A stretch of DNA of 64,000 nt from Erythroxylum novogranatense (lineage: Eukaryota; Streptophyta; Magnoliopsida; Malpighiales; Erythroxylaceae), in NCBI GenBank assembly GCA_029891385.1, contig CM057228.1:68587523-68651522 (forward strand). The letters are read 5' to 3'. Shown piece after piece: positions 10,701 through 21,485 of the stretch. Position numbers and translations under genes: made by a program. Each line of letters begins with the position of its first letter. Within the stretch, counting starts at the first letter, position 1. Below the pieces are notes generated by a model, which made no database searches, was not told the DNA's origin, and worked only from the letters and a program-made list of their open reading frames with translations.

Positions 10701-11404
10701 CTCCGGCCAGAGACTTCCAAGTAATAACCCTGACAAGAGGCCATGAGTATCATCTTCTGCTATCACAGAAGTGGTGAATCCTCTATTGGCTACTCAATTA
10801 CCTTCGAATACCTCAAGCTGTACCCAATCACCACCCTATGAGCAACCTCTGTAAGGCAACAAGGAATGGAGTCAAAGCACGTAATCAAGATTCAAGATAT
10901 CCTCGAGTACCTCAAGTCTAAGGATACTGCAACATAGCTATGATGAGATTATCACTGACATTAGAATAGGACATCCATGTGATGATCTCATAGCAGGTCA
11001 TCGAATGTACTTACTACCTTTAGTAAGCATCCACATCTCAACCCTAAATATCTCATATTTACAGTTTCTGAGATCCACTGCTTGATCAAATCAAGGAGCT
11101 TGAGATGTGCTAGTCTTTTCGGATTACCAATGTCCAGCCTCGGAATCCTATGACTAGGGATAATTTAGATATCTTGACATAATTGCACATGATAGGAATC
11201 TCAATAGTATGATCACATCACAATTTCCTTCATGCTATGTCATATATCATGGACTTCATTAATTTGCTTATAGATCAATATCCATTCATAAATAATGAAC
11301 ATCAAATTAATGAAATATGCCTTTCTTTATTTATTCATAAAGTATGTACACAACTTTGTACAAAATGCGCTAAAGGCGATTGCCTTCAGGGCACTACTCT
11401 AACA

Positions 11405-12256
11405 GTTGCTGCATACTAAAGGTGATATCTGGTCTAGTCATGTTCAAATATAATAACCTCCCAACTAACCTCTTGTATTTGTCTACATCTAGAAACAATT
11501 TGCTTTTATCATCAAATCTATGATTTCGAGGTAGTGGAGTGACAATAGTAGCAGAATCAATAAGACCACAATCAGCCAAAATATCCATGACATACTTCCT
11601 CTGAGAAGTAAAAGTCCCAGTAGGATTTCTAGTGATTTCAATACCTAGGAAATACTTAGCATTTCCTAGATCTTTAATGGTAAAAAGAGAGTGTAAAAAC
11701 CTCTTCACAGCAATGATAATTGTTTGCAAATGCGAGTACCCCCAATTAATACATCATCAACATAAACCAAGAGAGCCATAAAACCACCTTTATTTGCCTT
11801 AGTAAGCAAACAATGATCATTCACCGACTGAGACATTCCATAATGCAAAATCTGAGTAGTAAACTCTGAATTCCATTCTTTAGTTGCTTGCTTCAAGCTA
11901 TACAAAGACTTCTTCAACCTACACACTTCTCCTTTTCCAGCCTTCGTATAACCTTCTGGTGGATCCAAATAAACCTCTTCATCGAGATATCCATGCAAGA
12001 AGGCATTATTGATATCTAACTGATTCACATACTAGTTTTTCATAGTTGCTAAAGCAAGAAACATTCTTGCTGTGACTAATTTAGCAACAGGTGAGAAGTT
12101 GTCAAAGAAATCAACTCCAGCAGTTTGATTATACCCCCTTTGCCACCAATCTAGCTTTATACCTTTCCACAGTCCCATCAAAATTAAACTTGATCTTTGT
12201 ACACCCATTTCGATCCAATGGCTTTCTTTCCTTTTGGCAGCTTTGTTATCTCCCAT
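11405..12256 (-). pseudogene. copia K reverse transcriptase, C-terminally cut
   Basis: Three frames together cover RT. 12032-12256 carries the entry region (GVDFFDNFSPVAKLVTARMFLAL). 11705-12028 carries QLDINNAFLHGYLDEEVYL, SLYSLKQATKEWN and the catalytic YVDDVLIGG. 11405-11729 carries YFLGIEITRN, YKRLVGRLLYL and TRPDITFSMQQL. The last residues are at the junction with the outer LTR end of copia A, so RNase H is missing. A stop separates the first two pieces and a frame change (about 11710-11730) the last two. The domain identity is certain; the gene is dead. Confidence 0.92.
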
Positions 12257-12663
12257 GTCTGATTTTGTTCAAGAGCCAACAACTCTTTATTCATAGCTTC
12301 TACCCATTCTGCATGCTGTACAGCCTAACTATAAGTATGTGGTTCCTTAATTCTACTAACATTTGTCATAAACACTACATAGGTGGGAGAAATCTTATAG
12401 TCACCATCAGAAATGTTGCAACTAACATAATCTTTCATCCACACTGGTGATCTCCTCTGCCTTAAACTCATTCGAAGTTAATGAGCAGGCACCAGTTCAT
12501 CATGCACACCTTCTGATACTTCTTCAACTATCTTCGGTTCATGATTTGTATGTCCCTCAGCCAAATCAGCTGAAACTTCATGAACTCGTCTATCTGTATA
12601 TTCCATCGCACTATCAACAATATCAGTAGACTGATGTGTTTCCAAGGTGATAGGAGCAAAATT
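12257..12663 (-). pseudogene. copia K linker between integrase and RT, decayed
   Basis: Region expected to encode the variable acidic linker of copia Pol. Minus-strand reading shows WMKDYV-like text near 12430 and many stops. No conserved catalytic motif is expected here and none is seen. Confidence 0.55.
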
Positions 12664-13420
12664 CTACAAATTAAAATTTGAATCTAAAATATCAGAAATA
12701 ACATTGTTATGGTGTTCTATTTCAGCAAAAGGAAATATCCTTTCATAAAAGATCACATCCCTTGAGCTAAACACCAAATGATTATCCATATCATATACTC
12801 TATATGCCTTCTGACCAGTGGCATAGCCCACCATGACACACTTCTGCGCTCTTGCCTCAAATTTATCTTTCTTTGGAGTAGTGTTTGTAGCATAACAAAG
12901 ACAACTGAATGTCTTCAACCTCTCATAATCTGGAACTTTGTGATATAACATCTCAAAATGAGTCTTCCAATCAAGAACAACAAATGGAAATCTACTAATG
13001 ATATCAGCAGCAGTCAAGATCGCTTCTCCCCAAAACCATTTAGGCATTTTAGCTTGAAACATCAATGCTCTTACAACTTGCAATAGATGCTTATGCTTTC
13101 GCTCCACCACTCCATTCTGTTGTGGGGTATACAGGCATGTTCTTTGATGAATGATACCCTTGTCAGTAAAGAAAGCACCATAAGCTTGATTAACAAACTC
13201 TGTCCCATTATCTGACCTCACCTTTTTGACTTTGCTATCAAATTGTTTCTCCACCATAGTACTAAAACCTTGCAAGGCTTCAAGTACTTGAGACTTGAAT
13301 TTTAACAAAATAGTCCAAGTCGCCCTGCTAAAGTCATCAACAACAATTAAAACATAATGGCAAGAATTAAAACTTGCCTTTTTATATGGTCCCTATATAT
13401 CAATATGTAAGAGCTCCATT
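12664..13420 (-). pseudogene. copia K integrase core
   Basis: The main frame (12664-13308) has the second Asp in VRSDNGTEF and the Glu in TPQQNGVVERKHKHLL, then the C-terminal features FWGEAILTAA, LKTFSCLCYATN, KCVMVGYATGQKAYRVYD and SSRDVIFYE. The first catalytic Asp (LLHIDI-stop-GPY) lies upstream at about 13390 beyond a TAG that replaces the usual Trp codon; VVDDFSRATW follows it in the same frame. So all three acidic residues are visible, but the frame is broken by the nonsense change. The function would have been integration of element cDNA. Confidence 0.92.
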
Positions 13421-13449
13421 GCTTGTGTGGCACTCCCATCAACCACTGG

Positions 13450-14060
13450 AAAAGGCAATCAGTACTGCTTTGCCAAGTGACATATGTCATAAGGATCACT
13501 CAAGTCTTTAACATCAAGACAAGCAATATGTTTTAACACCTTTAATGAAGCATGCCCAAGCAATGAATGCCAAAGGTCAACATTGGTATTTATTCGGGAA
13601 TGAGTCATACAAGAATTAGAAAATACAAGTTTCGAGAAAAGGGTACTATCAACTCAACTCACAGGTATATTGTTCGCACAATTTTTCAGATAGATATGGA
13701 TTACAAAAGAATCAAAAGAATTTGATGTGAGTATATACAAGGTTCCCACTACAACTCCCACATCAATGATTTTATTACTCTTCAGGTTTTGTATGAGACA
13801 ATGTGAAGGAAAGAAAGTGAAATAAGCATCAACACTATCAGCAATTTTTTGGACTGATAATAAGTTGAACTTGAATGAGGGTAGGTACAAGACATGTTCA
13901 AGAACTAGATTGGGATGTAACACTACACGGCTGGCAGCTATTTGAGAACTAGAATCAGGCTACTGAACAGGCACATTATGTTTAAGGAGCCTTCTGTGTT
14001 TTATAATAACACCATCATAACACATATGATTAGATGTCCCAGTATCAATGATCCAAATAT
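13450..14060 (-). pseudogene. copia K protease and GAG-pre-integrase region
   Basis: At 14030-14050 the minus strand reads WIIDTGTSNHMCYDG, the retropepsin active-site strand (D-T-G at 14038-14046). The frame at 13654-13923 reads LVLEHVLYLPSFKFNLLSV, the usual protease C-terminal flank of copia elements, then VVVGTLYIL. The HHCC zinc region follows near 13480-13580 in a decayed state. Stops separate the pieces. Confidence 0.85.
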
Positions 14061-14193
14061 TGCTTCCATAAATACTCAATGCATGTAGTGCTGTGTGTGT
14101 AGAACCAGCATTACCTGCAAAAGCAAATTTTGAAAACTCCTTTCATGCACCTCCATTCGTAGGAATCTTCCCTTTCATAAGTCTGGCCAACTC

Positions 14194-15290
14194 TTGTTAC
14201 ATATTTTGCATTTGCATCATCAAATGCCCAAGTTCTCTACCTTCGGAAGTGGTTTGAGATTATGCATCAAAGGGTGTCTCATCAATTTCAGCAGCCACAT
14301 TAGCATTTGCTTTCTTAAATCCAATTCCTTTCTTCTTCTTCAACTCTTCACACCATTCAGGATACCCATGAAGCTTGAAACAAGTTTCCTTTATGTATCC
14401 CACACTGTGACAATGATCACACTGCTTATTAGACTTCTTCCCATAATCCTTCTTCTTGCTTCCAGCTTTATCATCTCCTTTGGAACCATAAGCCTTAGTA
14501 AGCAAAGCTACATCTAGATTTCAGTAGAAAAATTCAAATTTACTTCTCTCTGACTTTCCACCCTCAAGACCATACTATAGGCTCTGTCAATATCAGGAAC
14601 TGGATCCAAATTCAAAATTTGACTCCTAGCATTATCAAAAGACTTATTCAATCCCATTAGAAATTGCAGCAAATTGGACGCATTTGCCCTCTCCTTAAGT
14701 TGTTCAGTCATTCTTGCACAGCAAGAACAACCAGTACATCCACAACTAGGTAAAGGTATAAGCCTATCAAACTCATCCCAACAATGATTGAGTTTACTAA
14801 AATATTGAGTAACCGAACTGTTACCTTAGTAGATAACATTTCTCACTGCACTTGATACATTTGGGGCGTATTACTAACCCCAAAACGTTTCTCCAACACG
14901 TCCCATAGATGCTTGGAGCTAGGATAATAGACAAAGCTATCACCTAAATCCTTAGAAATGGAATTTCGAAGCCAAGACTTAATCATTGAATCAATCTTCT
15001 TCCATCTCTTGTACCGAATCGGATCTGTGGGTGGTTCTAGTGTGCCATCAATAAAACATAGTTTATCTTTGGCTTTAAGGGATGTGTTTGATCGTCGTGC
15101 TCCAGTTGAAGTAGTTCGACCCAGTCAATGGCGTAAGCACCAACGCCATCCCTGGATGATCAGACGGTTGCAACAAATATGGATCATCGTCAATAAGAAC
15201 TCCATGACAAGATCAATTCTCTTCATGTTCTACCATTGCGAGATCAGAAATTTCTTCGTCTTCGTCTTCGCCCCTTTAAGATAAGAACCC
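14194..15290 (-). pseudogene. copia K gag with zinc knuckle
   Basis: Three pieces on the minus strand. About 14900-15170 encodes KAKDKLCFIDGTLEPP, MIKSWLRNSISKDLGDS and HLWDVLEKRFG, the N-terminal Retrotran_gag region. 14514-14711 encodes FLMGLNKSFDNARSQILNLDP. 14260-14505 encodes CDHCHSVGYIKETCFKLHGYP, a knuckle in which the expected C-x2-C-x4-H-x4-C has Tyr in place of His (given here as CDHC then GYIKETC). Loss of the metal-binding His and several stops show decay. The product would have packaged element RNA. Confidence 0.87.
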
Positions 15291-15295
15291 TAATT

Positions 15296-15309
15296 TTGGC
15301 TCTGATACC
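15296..15309 (-). other. primer binding site of copia K
   Basis: Plus strand GGCTCTGATACCA, sense TGGTATCAGAGCC, complementary to initiator tRNA-Met, directly beside the short LTR. Confidence 0.88.
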
Positions 15310-15310
15310 A

Positions 15311-15523
15311 TGTACAAGCTGATAACCATAAGATGTAAGGGGAAAACTTTTAATCAGCTCATTTATTAATTTCAGTTGTTTTGTATATATACAACTTACT
15401 CTGTACACAACGTGCTCTGTTTTGTTCTATGAATTAGTGTTAACTACTGTAGTTTTTCTATTCCTATCTAACTACAGTTAATTATCGACTAACTAAGTGT
15501 ACATAATTAACACAATATTTACA
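15311..15523 (-). repeat. 5' LTR of copia K, about 213 bp
   Basis: Starts TGTACAAGC next to the primer site and ends near ATATTTACA (15523); an alternative end is TTAACA at 15512. The sense strand then reads TGTAAA to TTGTACA. Short LTRs are usual for this copia group. Confidence 0.7.
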
Positions 15524-16240
15524 GCTAACTATAGGTATGAAGTTGCTCATATCGACATTGATAAACCTAGCTAGTCGTCCCAGTTATGTTGTAATTTTTT
15601 TATAATCTCAACATTTATAATTGGTAAAGCAAGATTTGTATTTATTATTTTGTCTATAAGAATTGTTAAGGTTGTAATTAAAATCTTGTATACAAAGAAT
15701 ATCCTTTTTATTGTATAATTTAATGATATTTTATTTTTATATTCAACATTTCAAATTATCAATTTTTGTATAATAAATTAACAACAAAAACCTAAATATT
15801 ATATATAACAATATGGATTAAAAATGTCATAAATAATTATAACTAGCATGGTATAACATTCGTTAAAATATATATTAAAAATTTGACTATATTTTACAAA
15901 ATGTAGCTAAAAACATTTGGCTATGTTTTAAAAAATGTTGGTAAAACGTTTTAGTTATATTGGTAAAAGCTTTGGCTACATTTTTCGAGAACTTAACTAA
16001 TAGTTTTTAACTACAGAAACTAAGTGTAATCAAAAGGTATTGACGGTGATTTCTCAAAACATCACTAACAGTTTTTCGCTACAAAAATAAAACAAAGAAA
16101 AAAAACTATTCATGACGATTATCATAAAACGTCGCTTATAGTTTTCAGCTACGGAGATTTAACGACGTTTTTGGTGACGGATATAAATCGTCGCTAATAT
16201 TTGGGATTTTTAGTGACATTTTTTTGTTTTTGTTATAGTG
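15524..16240 (-). mobile_element. terminal part of a CACTA (En/Spm-type) DNA transposon
   Basis: The right end reads TTTGTTATAGTG, i.e. CACTATAACAAA inward, followed by TTA as a possible 3-bp target duplication copy. Inside are many subterminal repeats in both orientations built on GACGTTT, GTCGCTA, TAGTGACATT and TGTAGCTAAA (about 15880-16215), as in CACTA ends. No transposase is visible. The element extends left and was interrupted by copia K; its other end is outside the window. Confidence 0.8.
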
Positions 16241-16554
16241 TTAGTTTCCATCTTCAAGTTTCAACAATCGCACCATTGTCTTTAACGTAGATAGAGGGAA
16301 CAAAAATAAAAAAAAGAATGTCAACTAAATAAATGAATAAGATGAAAGAAATAATTAAGAAAAAAAGATAAATGTAGGGAATGATTAATAGTTTATGCCG
16401 CCCGGCCAATAATATTGTATTTTTAACATTGTTTTTAACATAATTGATAGCATTTTCCATAATAAATATTATTAGTATCGTCATTTTCAAAAACATACAT
16501 GTATCTGAAAACATATTTCCTCTTATTTTGATAAATTTATATCTACATTACATA
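16241..16554. other. AT-rich 3' flank of the ankyrin gene
   Basis: No gene or repeat recognised. It would hold the 3' untranslated region of the minus-strand ankyrin gene; I see no clear polyadenylation signal I would defend. Confidence 0.5.
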
Positions 16555-18002
16555 CTATATACGATTGATTCTTGGATTTTCAATGTAGTCTCGAATCCAT
16601 GCACCCTTTCCCATACTTCGCTTCTCTCGTTTGCGACGATGGACCTCGAATGCCACAAGGTGGAACAGGATCAGTATTCCCCCGAACATCAGCAGAAGAA
16701 ATAGAGTAGTGAGGTCCAGTGAAGGAAAGATGGTGAACACAGAAACGAAGTAAGAACATGAGATGAACATTGTACAAGCTTCAAGAAAGAAAGCGAAAGG
16801 GAGCCCCATAACCAAAACAATAATCAGGTAAACCGATGCACGGAAGGTCAAGTATTAAGAAGACCGAAGTACGAACTCTCCCAAGAGCCCATTATCATCT
16901 TTCCTGCAACATGCTGTGAAGTTCCATCTTGCCAATACCCTCCCGGAGGGCTAAGTACAGCCTGGTATGTAGCTGTTGAAATCAGGACGGCAACTACAAG
17001 TATGACACTGCGAATATCACCTGCAATGCTTCCTAGGCCTTTTGCATGGCCAATTACTCCCAAGTGACTGTCTCGCCTCTTTATTAACGTATTCAAGTAA
17101 TTTGAAACTATTGATGCACGATGAAGCACGACCCCCAAGTCCTCCTTTTGTAATTGCCCTTGACTTTTGAAGATGTCTAGAGCTGTATAGTTCTGTCGAT
17201 TTCTCACGCCCATGTCAACGTTATTGACCAATAACTCTGCTGCCTACATGAAATACAAAAGAAAAATGTGATTTACTATTATATTGCATGTTTGAAGGTT
17301 GTAATCCTAGGCTGAATTCCATAATGATGTATATGAATGCAAATACTAGGATTTTTCTTTTCTTCTGAGAGACCAACGAACACGTGAAAGTTGTTAAATG
17401 TGCAAGGTGTAGTAAGTTGAATTTACCTTGACCGAATTTGTTGATACGGCAATATGTAAGATAGTGTTACCGTCATCATCTCTCAAATTGAGGACATCTT
17501 CTTTGTTTATCCTGTGAGCGAAACCGAAAAGAACTCTAAGAGCTCCCAATTTCATGTTTTTGGTGGCAATATGCAGTGGAGACTCATTTCGCGCTGTCAA
17601 ATCCTCGATTGACGAGGGGCAAGAGTAGAGAAGTTCTTCTAAGAGAGAAACATGGCCCATTTTCACTACGGCATGCAAAGGAGTCATTCCGTGCTTCCCT
17701 TTGACCCTGATAAGCTCACAATTTAAATTTATAAGCGCTCTTGCTGTGTCAATATGGCCCAGTTTTAAGGCCAAATGCAAGGCACTATCCCCTTCTGCAT
17801 TCAGCTTGAGTGCGAGAGATGGCTTCAATGTTGCAAGTTCCACGACAAGAAGGGTTTTTCCAGCCCTTGCAGCACTATGTATAGGAGTCTCGGTAAAATT
17901 TGTCTCGTCCATGCGGTCCAGAATACATGAATCTTGTACCAGTATATCATATAACTGATCGACATGTCCATTGCGTGCAGCTTCCCTCAATTCCACGTTC
18001 AG
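16555..18002 (-). pseudogene. ankyrin-repeat PGG-domain membrane protein (BDA1/ACD6-type), start lost and frameshifted
   Basis: Two exons on the minus strand: exon 1 at 17427-18002 and exon 2 at 16555-17243, with a 183-bp GT-AG intron (AAG/GTAAATTC; CATGTAG/GCAGCAG) in phase 0. Exon 1 encodes LREAARNGHVDQLYDIL and about five ankyrin repeats (TPIHSAARAGK, SALHLALKLGH, TPLHAVVKMGH, SPLHIATKNMK, TILHIAVSTNS). Exon 2 finishes the repeats and has the PGG domain (LVVAVLISTATYQAVLSPPGG) with hydrophobic membrane spans. The total of about 420 residues fits the family, whose members act at membranes in immune signalling. Two defects: the expected ATG is CTG at 18000-18002 with an in-frame stop upstream, and one base is missing near 16850 (GLLNT then LTFRASVYL in another frame). 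An upstream exon could supply a start; none is evident. Confidence 0.85.
17244..17426 (-). other. intron of the ankyrin-PGG gene
   Basis: 183 bases with GTAAAT at the donor and TTTCATGTAG at the acceptor. Joining the exons gives a continuous ankyrin repeat (ILHIAVSTNSVK then AAELLVNN), which supports it. Confidence 0.88.
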
Positions 18003-18281
18003 GCTGTGTAGGTGACAGGTCGAATTTATTTGGGAAGTTCAAATTATAGTCATGTTGTCATATATAGAAAGAAGTTTAATGTATTATTTTATCATATTAT
18101 AACAATTGTATTTAGAAATATTAATTAAAAACAAAATATTTGTAACTAATAACAAATGCGTTTTAAATTTTCAATTTTATATGGCATAAATTAAACTAAG
18201 GTTTCTAAAATTCTAATCAAATTTTAAAATTTCAAGAATAATTTTTTAAAAATAATAAAAATAAATATTTTTGTAAACTCA
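18003..18281. other. AT-rich upstream flank of the ankyrin gene
   Basis: No coding signal on either strand. It includes an acceptor-like CCTACACAG just before 18002 on the minus strand, the only hint of an upstream exon. Confidence 0.45.
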
Positions 18282-18656
18282 TTAAATCAAGGGGCTAGAA
18301 AGAGAAAAAATTCTCCGTAAAATTATATATGAATTCTTTATCTTTGTCCGATCAAATGAAAGGATTAGATAGGGCTTGAATACCATAAACGTCAAAAAGT
18401 ATGCATTCTTTCCAATGATGCTAATGTTGAATAATATAGCAATTGCCTTGTCAACCAAAACTTGAATCTCAGTGGAGTCATTGAGCGTTTGCCTTGAAGA
18501 TATTATTTGCTCCAAAACAAACAAATTACGGTTAATAAAGGAATTAATCTTATGCATGTTCCTGTGAAATTGGATACTTGCCGCTTCCGACTTGGTCCAG
18601 CCATCAAAATGAAAAATTGAACTGTCAACAGGTGGGCGGGTAAGAAGGGATAACAC
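18282..18656 (-). CDS. unidentified 124-residue reading frame
   Basis: Open minus-strand frame, rather polar and helical in its first two thirds (WTKSEAASIQFHRNMHKIN, LVDKAIAILFN) and hydrophobic and AT-driven after about residue 75. I recognise no domain. The composition of the first part looks more protein-like than most chance frames here, and a TATATATATAC stretch lies about 100 bases upstream (18755-18766) on the same strand. It could be an exon or a gene fragment; the last third may be intron read-through (a GTAAGT-like donor is not clear). Chance is also possible. Confidence 0.3.
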   Translation of the reverse strand: MLSLLTRPPVDSSIFHFDGWTKSEAASIQFHRNMHKINSFINRNLFVLEQIISSRQTLNDSTEIQVLVDKAIAILFNISIIGKNAYFLTFMVFKPYLILSFDRTKIKNSYIILRRIFSLSSPLI

Positions 18657-19688
18657 CTTAATTGAACTGATTTGTATCAGGCTTCACTTGATGTGCATCA
18701 AACTCTTTTTGATTGACTGAATGATTTCAGAGTTCAATCCGTAACTGATGATAGTATATATATACACGAAGTGAATGCTTCTAGCTTAAATCTTTGGGCT
18801 AGCAGTGACTTACAGGAGTGCATCGGCTGTATCAGGAGGCTGTTTGCCTGTTTAAGCGGTTAGCTGCCGGCGACTTCAATTGCAGATTCTTGATCCATAA
18901 AACTAATCTTTTTTGCCCCTTTCGAAGTTCTATGACTTGTTTGAGGTTGGTCTATTGTTGTAAGTAGATTTCGAGGCCATAAGTGGGTCTTCGCTAACTT
19001 TGAAAAAGTATCCAAACAAAGATGACCGGAAATAAGAACCGGCAACAGAACTATTTTATGGCTGGTTTGGAGAACTTGGAAGATCTTTCTTCTACCTTTT
19101 ATAATCCAGCTTAAGCTTCTCTTTGATATAAAAATTTCAAACTAAATAATAAGATCAATTAAGATTGAATGGACGCTCCGAGGTGATCTTCCCAACTATA
19201 TGCCTAGTAAATTGATGTGAAGGCAGACTGAATGTGATTTTGGAAGTTGGGACATTTGCATGAAGCTTCCTACCAAAGAAATTAACAATAAAAATTTGTT
19301 TAGTATTTGATACCTCACGTCTTCTATGAGCTGTTGCAGGACTTTATGAATATATACGTGTAATTGATTCCATCATTCAAATCCGCGCTTCCCCTTAGTT
19401 TAGGAAGATAATCAATTAATCGTGCATCCACCGCGCTAGCCATAAAATATTATTTATTTGAATTTGCAGGCAAACATTAAATAATGAAAGTTCACTGTCC
19501 GTATTAGTGGACGCCGAATATAAAAATAACCAGATACTGGCATATTCGCCTAAGATTCCGGAAATCAATTCGGCAGAAGCAATGAACGAAACTACCTAGA
19601 CCTAGAGCCCTCAACTTGATGACCGTGAATTCCTCTCCGACGTAATCGACTATTATATGTTTTTGTTTATCAACGAAATGCATTTGCA
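18657..19688. other. intergenic stretch, no supported gene
   Basis: Two short minus-strand frames (18860-19045 and 19504-19689) have no recognisable domain and I treat them as chance. No repeat was recognised. Confidence 0.5.
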
Positions 19689-19783
19689 TTAGATTTAAGC
19701 AAGACCGTTTACGTTTCTCTTAACCGTGTGTTATGTTAGATTTAAGCAACACCGTTTAGGATTCCCTTGACCGCGTGTTACAT
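19689..19783. repeat. 47-bp tandem duplication
   Basis: TTAGATTTAAGCAA begins copies at 19689 and 19736; both continue through ACCGTTTA and end in CGTGTTA. The copies differ at several bases, so the event is not recent. Confidence 0.88.
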
Positions 19784-20068
19784 TGCTTTTTGTTAATATT
19801 TTTAAAAATTAATTATATTTTAATTAATTAAAACTGCTCTTCTTATCCATTTGTATCCTTTTAAAGTTACAAGGTGTTTAATTCCCAACTAGAATAGATA
19901 AGGAATGGAATAATTATTAATAAGAACATAATAAGTACTAATTAGTTTGTTGTTTCATAATAACTTCTAATGATGATGTACACTAATGTTTGGTTTGAAA
20001 ACATAAATTTAGAATAACAAAAGAATAATTAATAAAAGATGAAAATATACATTATACTCTCAACTAAC

Positions 20069-20071
<3 letters not shown>

Positions 20072-20121
<50 letters not shown>

Positions 20122-20143
20122 TAATACTAATAATAATTAGGAA

Positions 20144-20189
<46 letters not shown>

Positions 20190-20207
20190 GTAGTAGTAGT
20201 AGTAGTA

Positions 20208-20249
<42 letters not shown>

Positions 20250-20360
20250 TCAAAGAACAACAACAATAATAATAATAAGAAGAAAAAAAGAAAAGAAAAA
20301 ATTAATAATAATAAGAAGAAGAAAAAGAAGAAAAATAATAAAAAAGGGAGAATTATTATA
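20072..20360. repeat. AAT microsatellite with a TAG block and purine-rich tail
   Basis: Almost pure (AAT)n from 20072 to 20250, broken near 20120 and 20140, with a (TAG)8-like block at 20189-20211, then an A/G-rich tail to about 20350. A poly-Ile reading frame through it is an artefact of the repeat. Confidence 0.97.
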
Positions 20361-21485
20361 TTTACCTATTGCGTTTCACAGAATAGATAAAGACAGGAAG
20401 TGGTATCTTTAACTATTCCTCAAAGTGCAGGAATAACTAAACCCGAGATTAATTATTCTGTATAATATTTTTTGTCTAATCAAAGAAATAACTATTCATT
20501 AGGAATACATCAGTAATAAAATAGACATTTCACTCAACTAATTGGGCCATTAGACGTTACATCTTAATTGGATTAAGCAAATAGAATATATTTACTTATG
20601 CTTCTCTTTACGAAAATAAACCAAATCATACCAATTTTCTCTCAAATCGAGGACAACATTTTTCAGTAATATACTTTCAATTTCATTCAAATGTCATTCT
20701 CTTGATTCCCTCATCTCCAAATCATACCATTTTTCTTATAAACATAAGTCAACATTTTGTTTTTATACTTCCAATTTCTTTAGTAGTTCATTCTTTAGAT
20801 TCCCACATCTCCATAAAATTCTCTTTACCTATTTATCTTATAAATTCAAAGTGGACATATAATTGCTAGACTATAAACTACGAATAAAAACATAGTCAAA
20901 TTCGGAAAAAAAAAGTGTGTGACATTTTTAAATTGTTGTCTGAAATGTCACTAACTCTTCGTCGTAAAACATTTTAAGTGACATTTTCTCAAATCGTAGA
21001 CAATGCAAAATTATTATTCACGAATTATTTTTGTACAAAAAATCGTAAATACATAGTTACTTGTCAAGAAGTCCATGTTGGTAAGAAAAATGTAACAAAT
21101 ATTATTTGACTATGTTTTAAGCCATGTAGTTATAAATTATTTATTGTTTTATGATAATTTTGTACGTATGTTATTTTTTACTACAAACTTGTGAAAATGT
21201 AAGCATAAATTATTTGCAATGTTTGATTTAAACCTTTATAATTTTATATCAAAACTTTATTCTATTTTGATTTTTCTTATTATTATTGTTTGTATTGTTA
21301 TTTAGATAAATAATTTTTAAATACTCACCATTAATTTTGTTTAATGTCATTATTAAGATGAATGGCAATAAAGGAAATAAATATTAAATTGTAAAGAAAT
21401 TTCATTAATTTAAATATAGAGGGATCTAATTTATGGTAAATCCATCAAATTATGTCAACAAAACTAATGAAAAATATAAGATAAA
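20361..21485. other. non-coding sequence with CACTA-like debris
   Basis: No gene seen. Between about 20880 and 21050, GTGACATTTTT, ATGTCACTAAC and CGTCGTAAAACATTTTA resemble the subterminal repeats of the CACTA end at 15880-16215, so this may be a decayed CACTA fragment. No CACTA terminus was found here. Confidence 0.4.

Larger units (their letters stand above)
1..11404 (-). mobile_element. Ty1/copia retrotransposon A, 3' end off left edge
   Basis: Minus-strand copia element. From high to low coordinate it shows a 5' LTR (9082-11404), a tRNA-iMet-type primer site, a long leader, gag, zinc knuckle plus protease, integrase and reverse transcriptase, which is the Pseudoviridae order. RNase H and the 3' LTR lie beyond base 1. 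It is interrupted by solo LTR B (1720-5654), and its outer LTR end at 11404 abuts the truncated RT of copia K, so A landed in K. Reading frames carry nonsense and frameshift changes, so this copy is not autonomous. A second member of the family (A') lies at 45936-54556 and gives the comparison used for most calls here. Confidence 0.93.
9082..11404 (-). repeat. 5' LTR of copia A
   Basis: Runs from TGTAGGAAAAATCCCG at the primer-site side to CTACTCTAACA at the outer side, where copia K RT resumes. It is alignable with the A' LTRs (45936-47888 and 53312-54556), but longer because of a 123-bp duplication near 9313-9558 and a 375-bp tandem duplication at 9957-10700. An AT-rich patch with TATATA runs lies at 9648-9775. 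A' has about 106 extra bases between this outer end and its polypurine tract, so the true outer boundary of the family is not settled. Confidence 0.85.
11405..15523 (-). mobile_element. Ty1/copia retrotransposon K (Ale/Retrofit-like), 3' part displaced
   Basis: Minus-strand copia element with a short LTR (about 15311-15523), primer site, gag with C-terminal zinc knuckle, protease, integrase and RT, cut at 11405 in RT by insertion of copia A. The motifs YVDDVLIGG, CFKLHGYPEW and GQKAYRVYD point to the Ale/Retrofit group; that lineage call is from memory of motifs, not a tree. Many stops and frame changes show an old copy. Its other half lies left of the window. Confidence 0.9.

Noticed and set aside
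20060..20266. Reading frame rich in Ile and Tyr
   Set aside because: It is only the translation of the AAT/ATT microsatellite.
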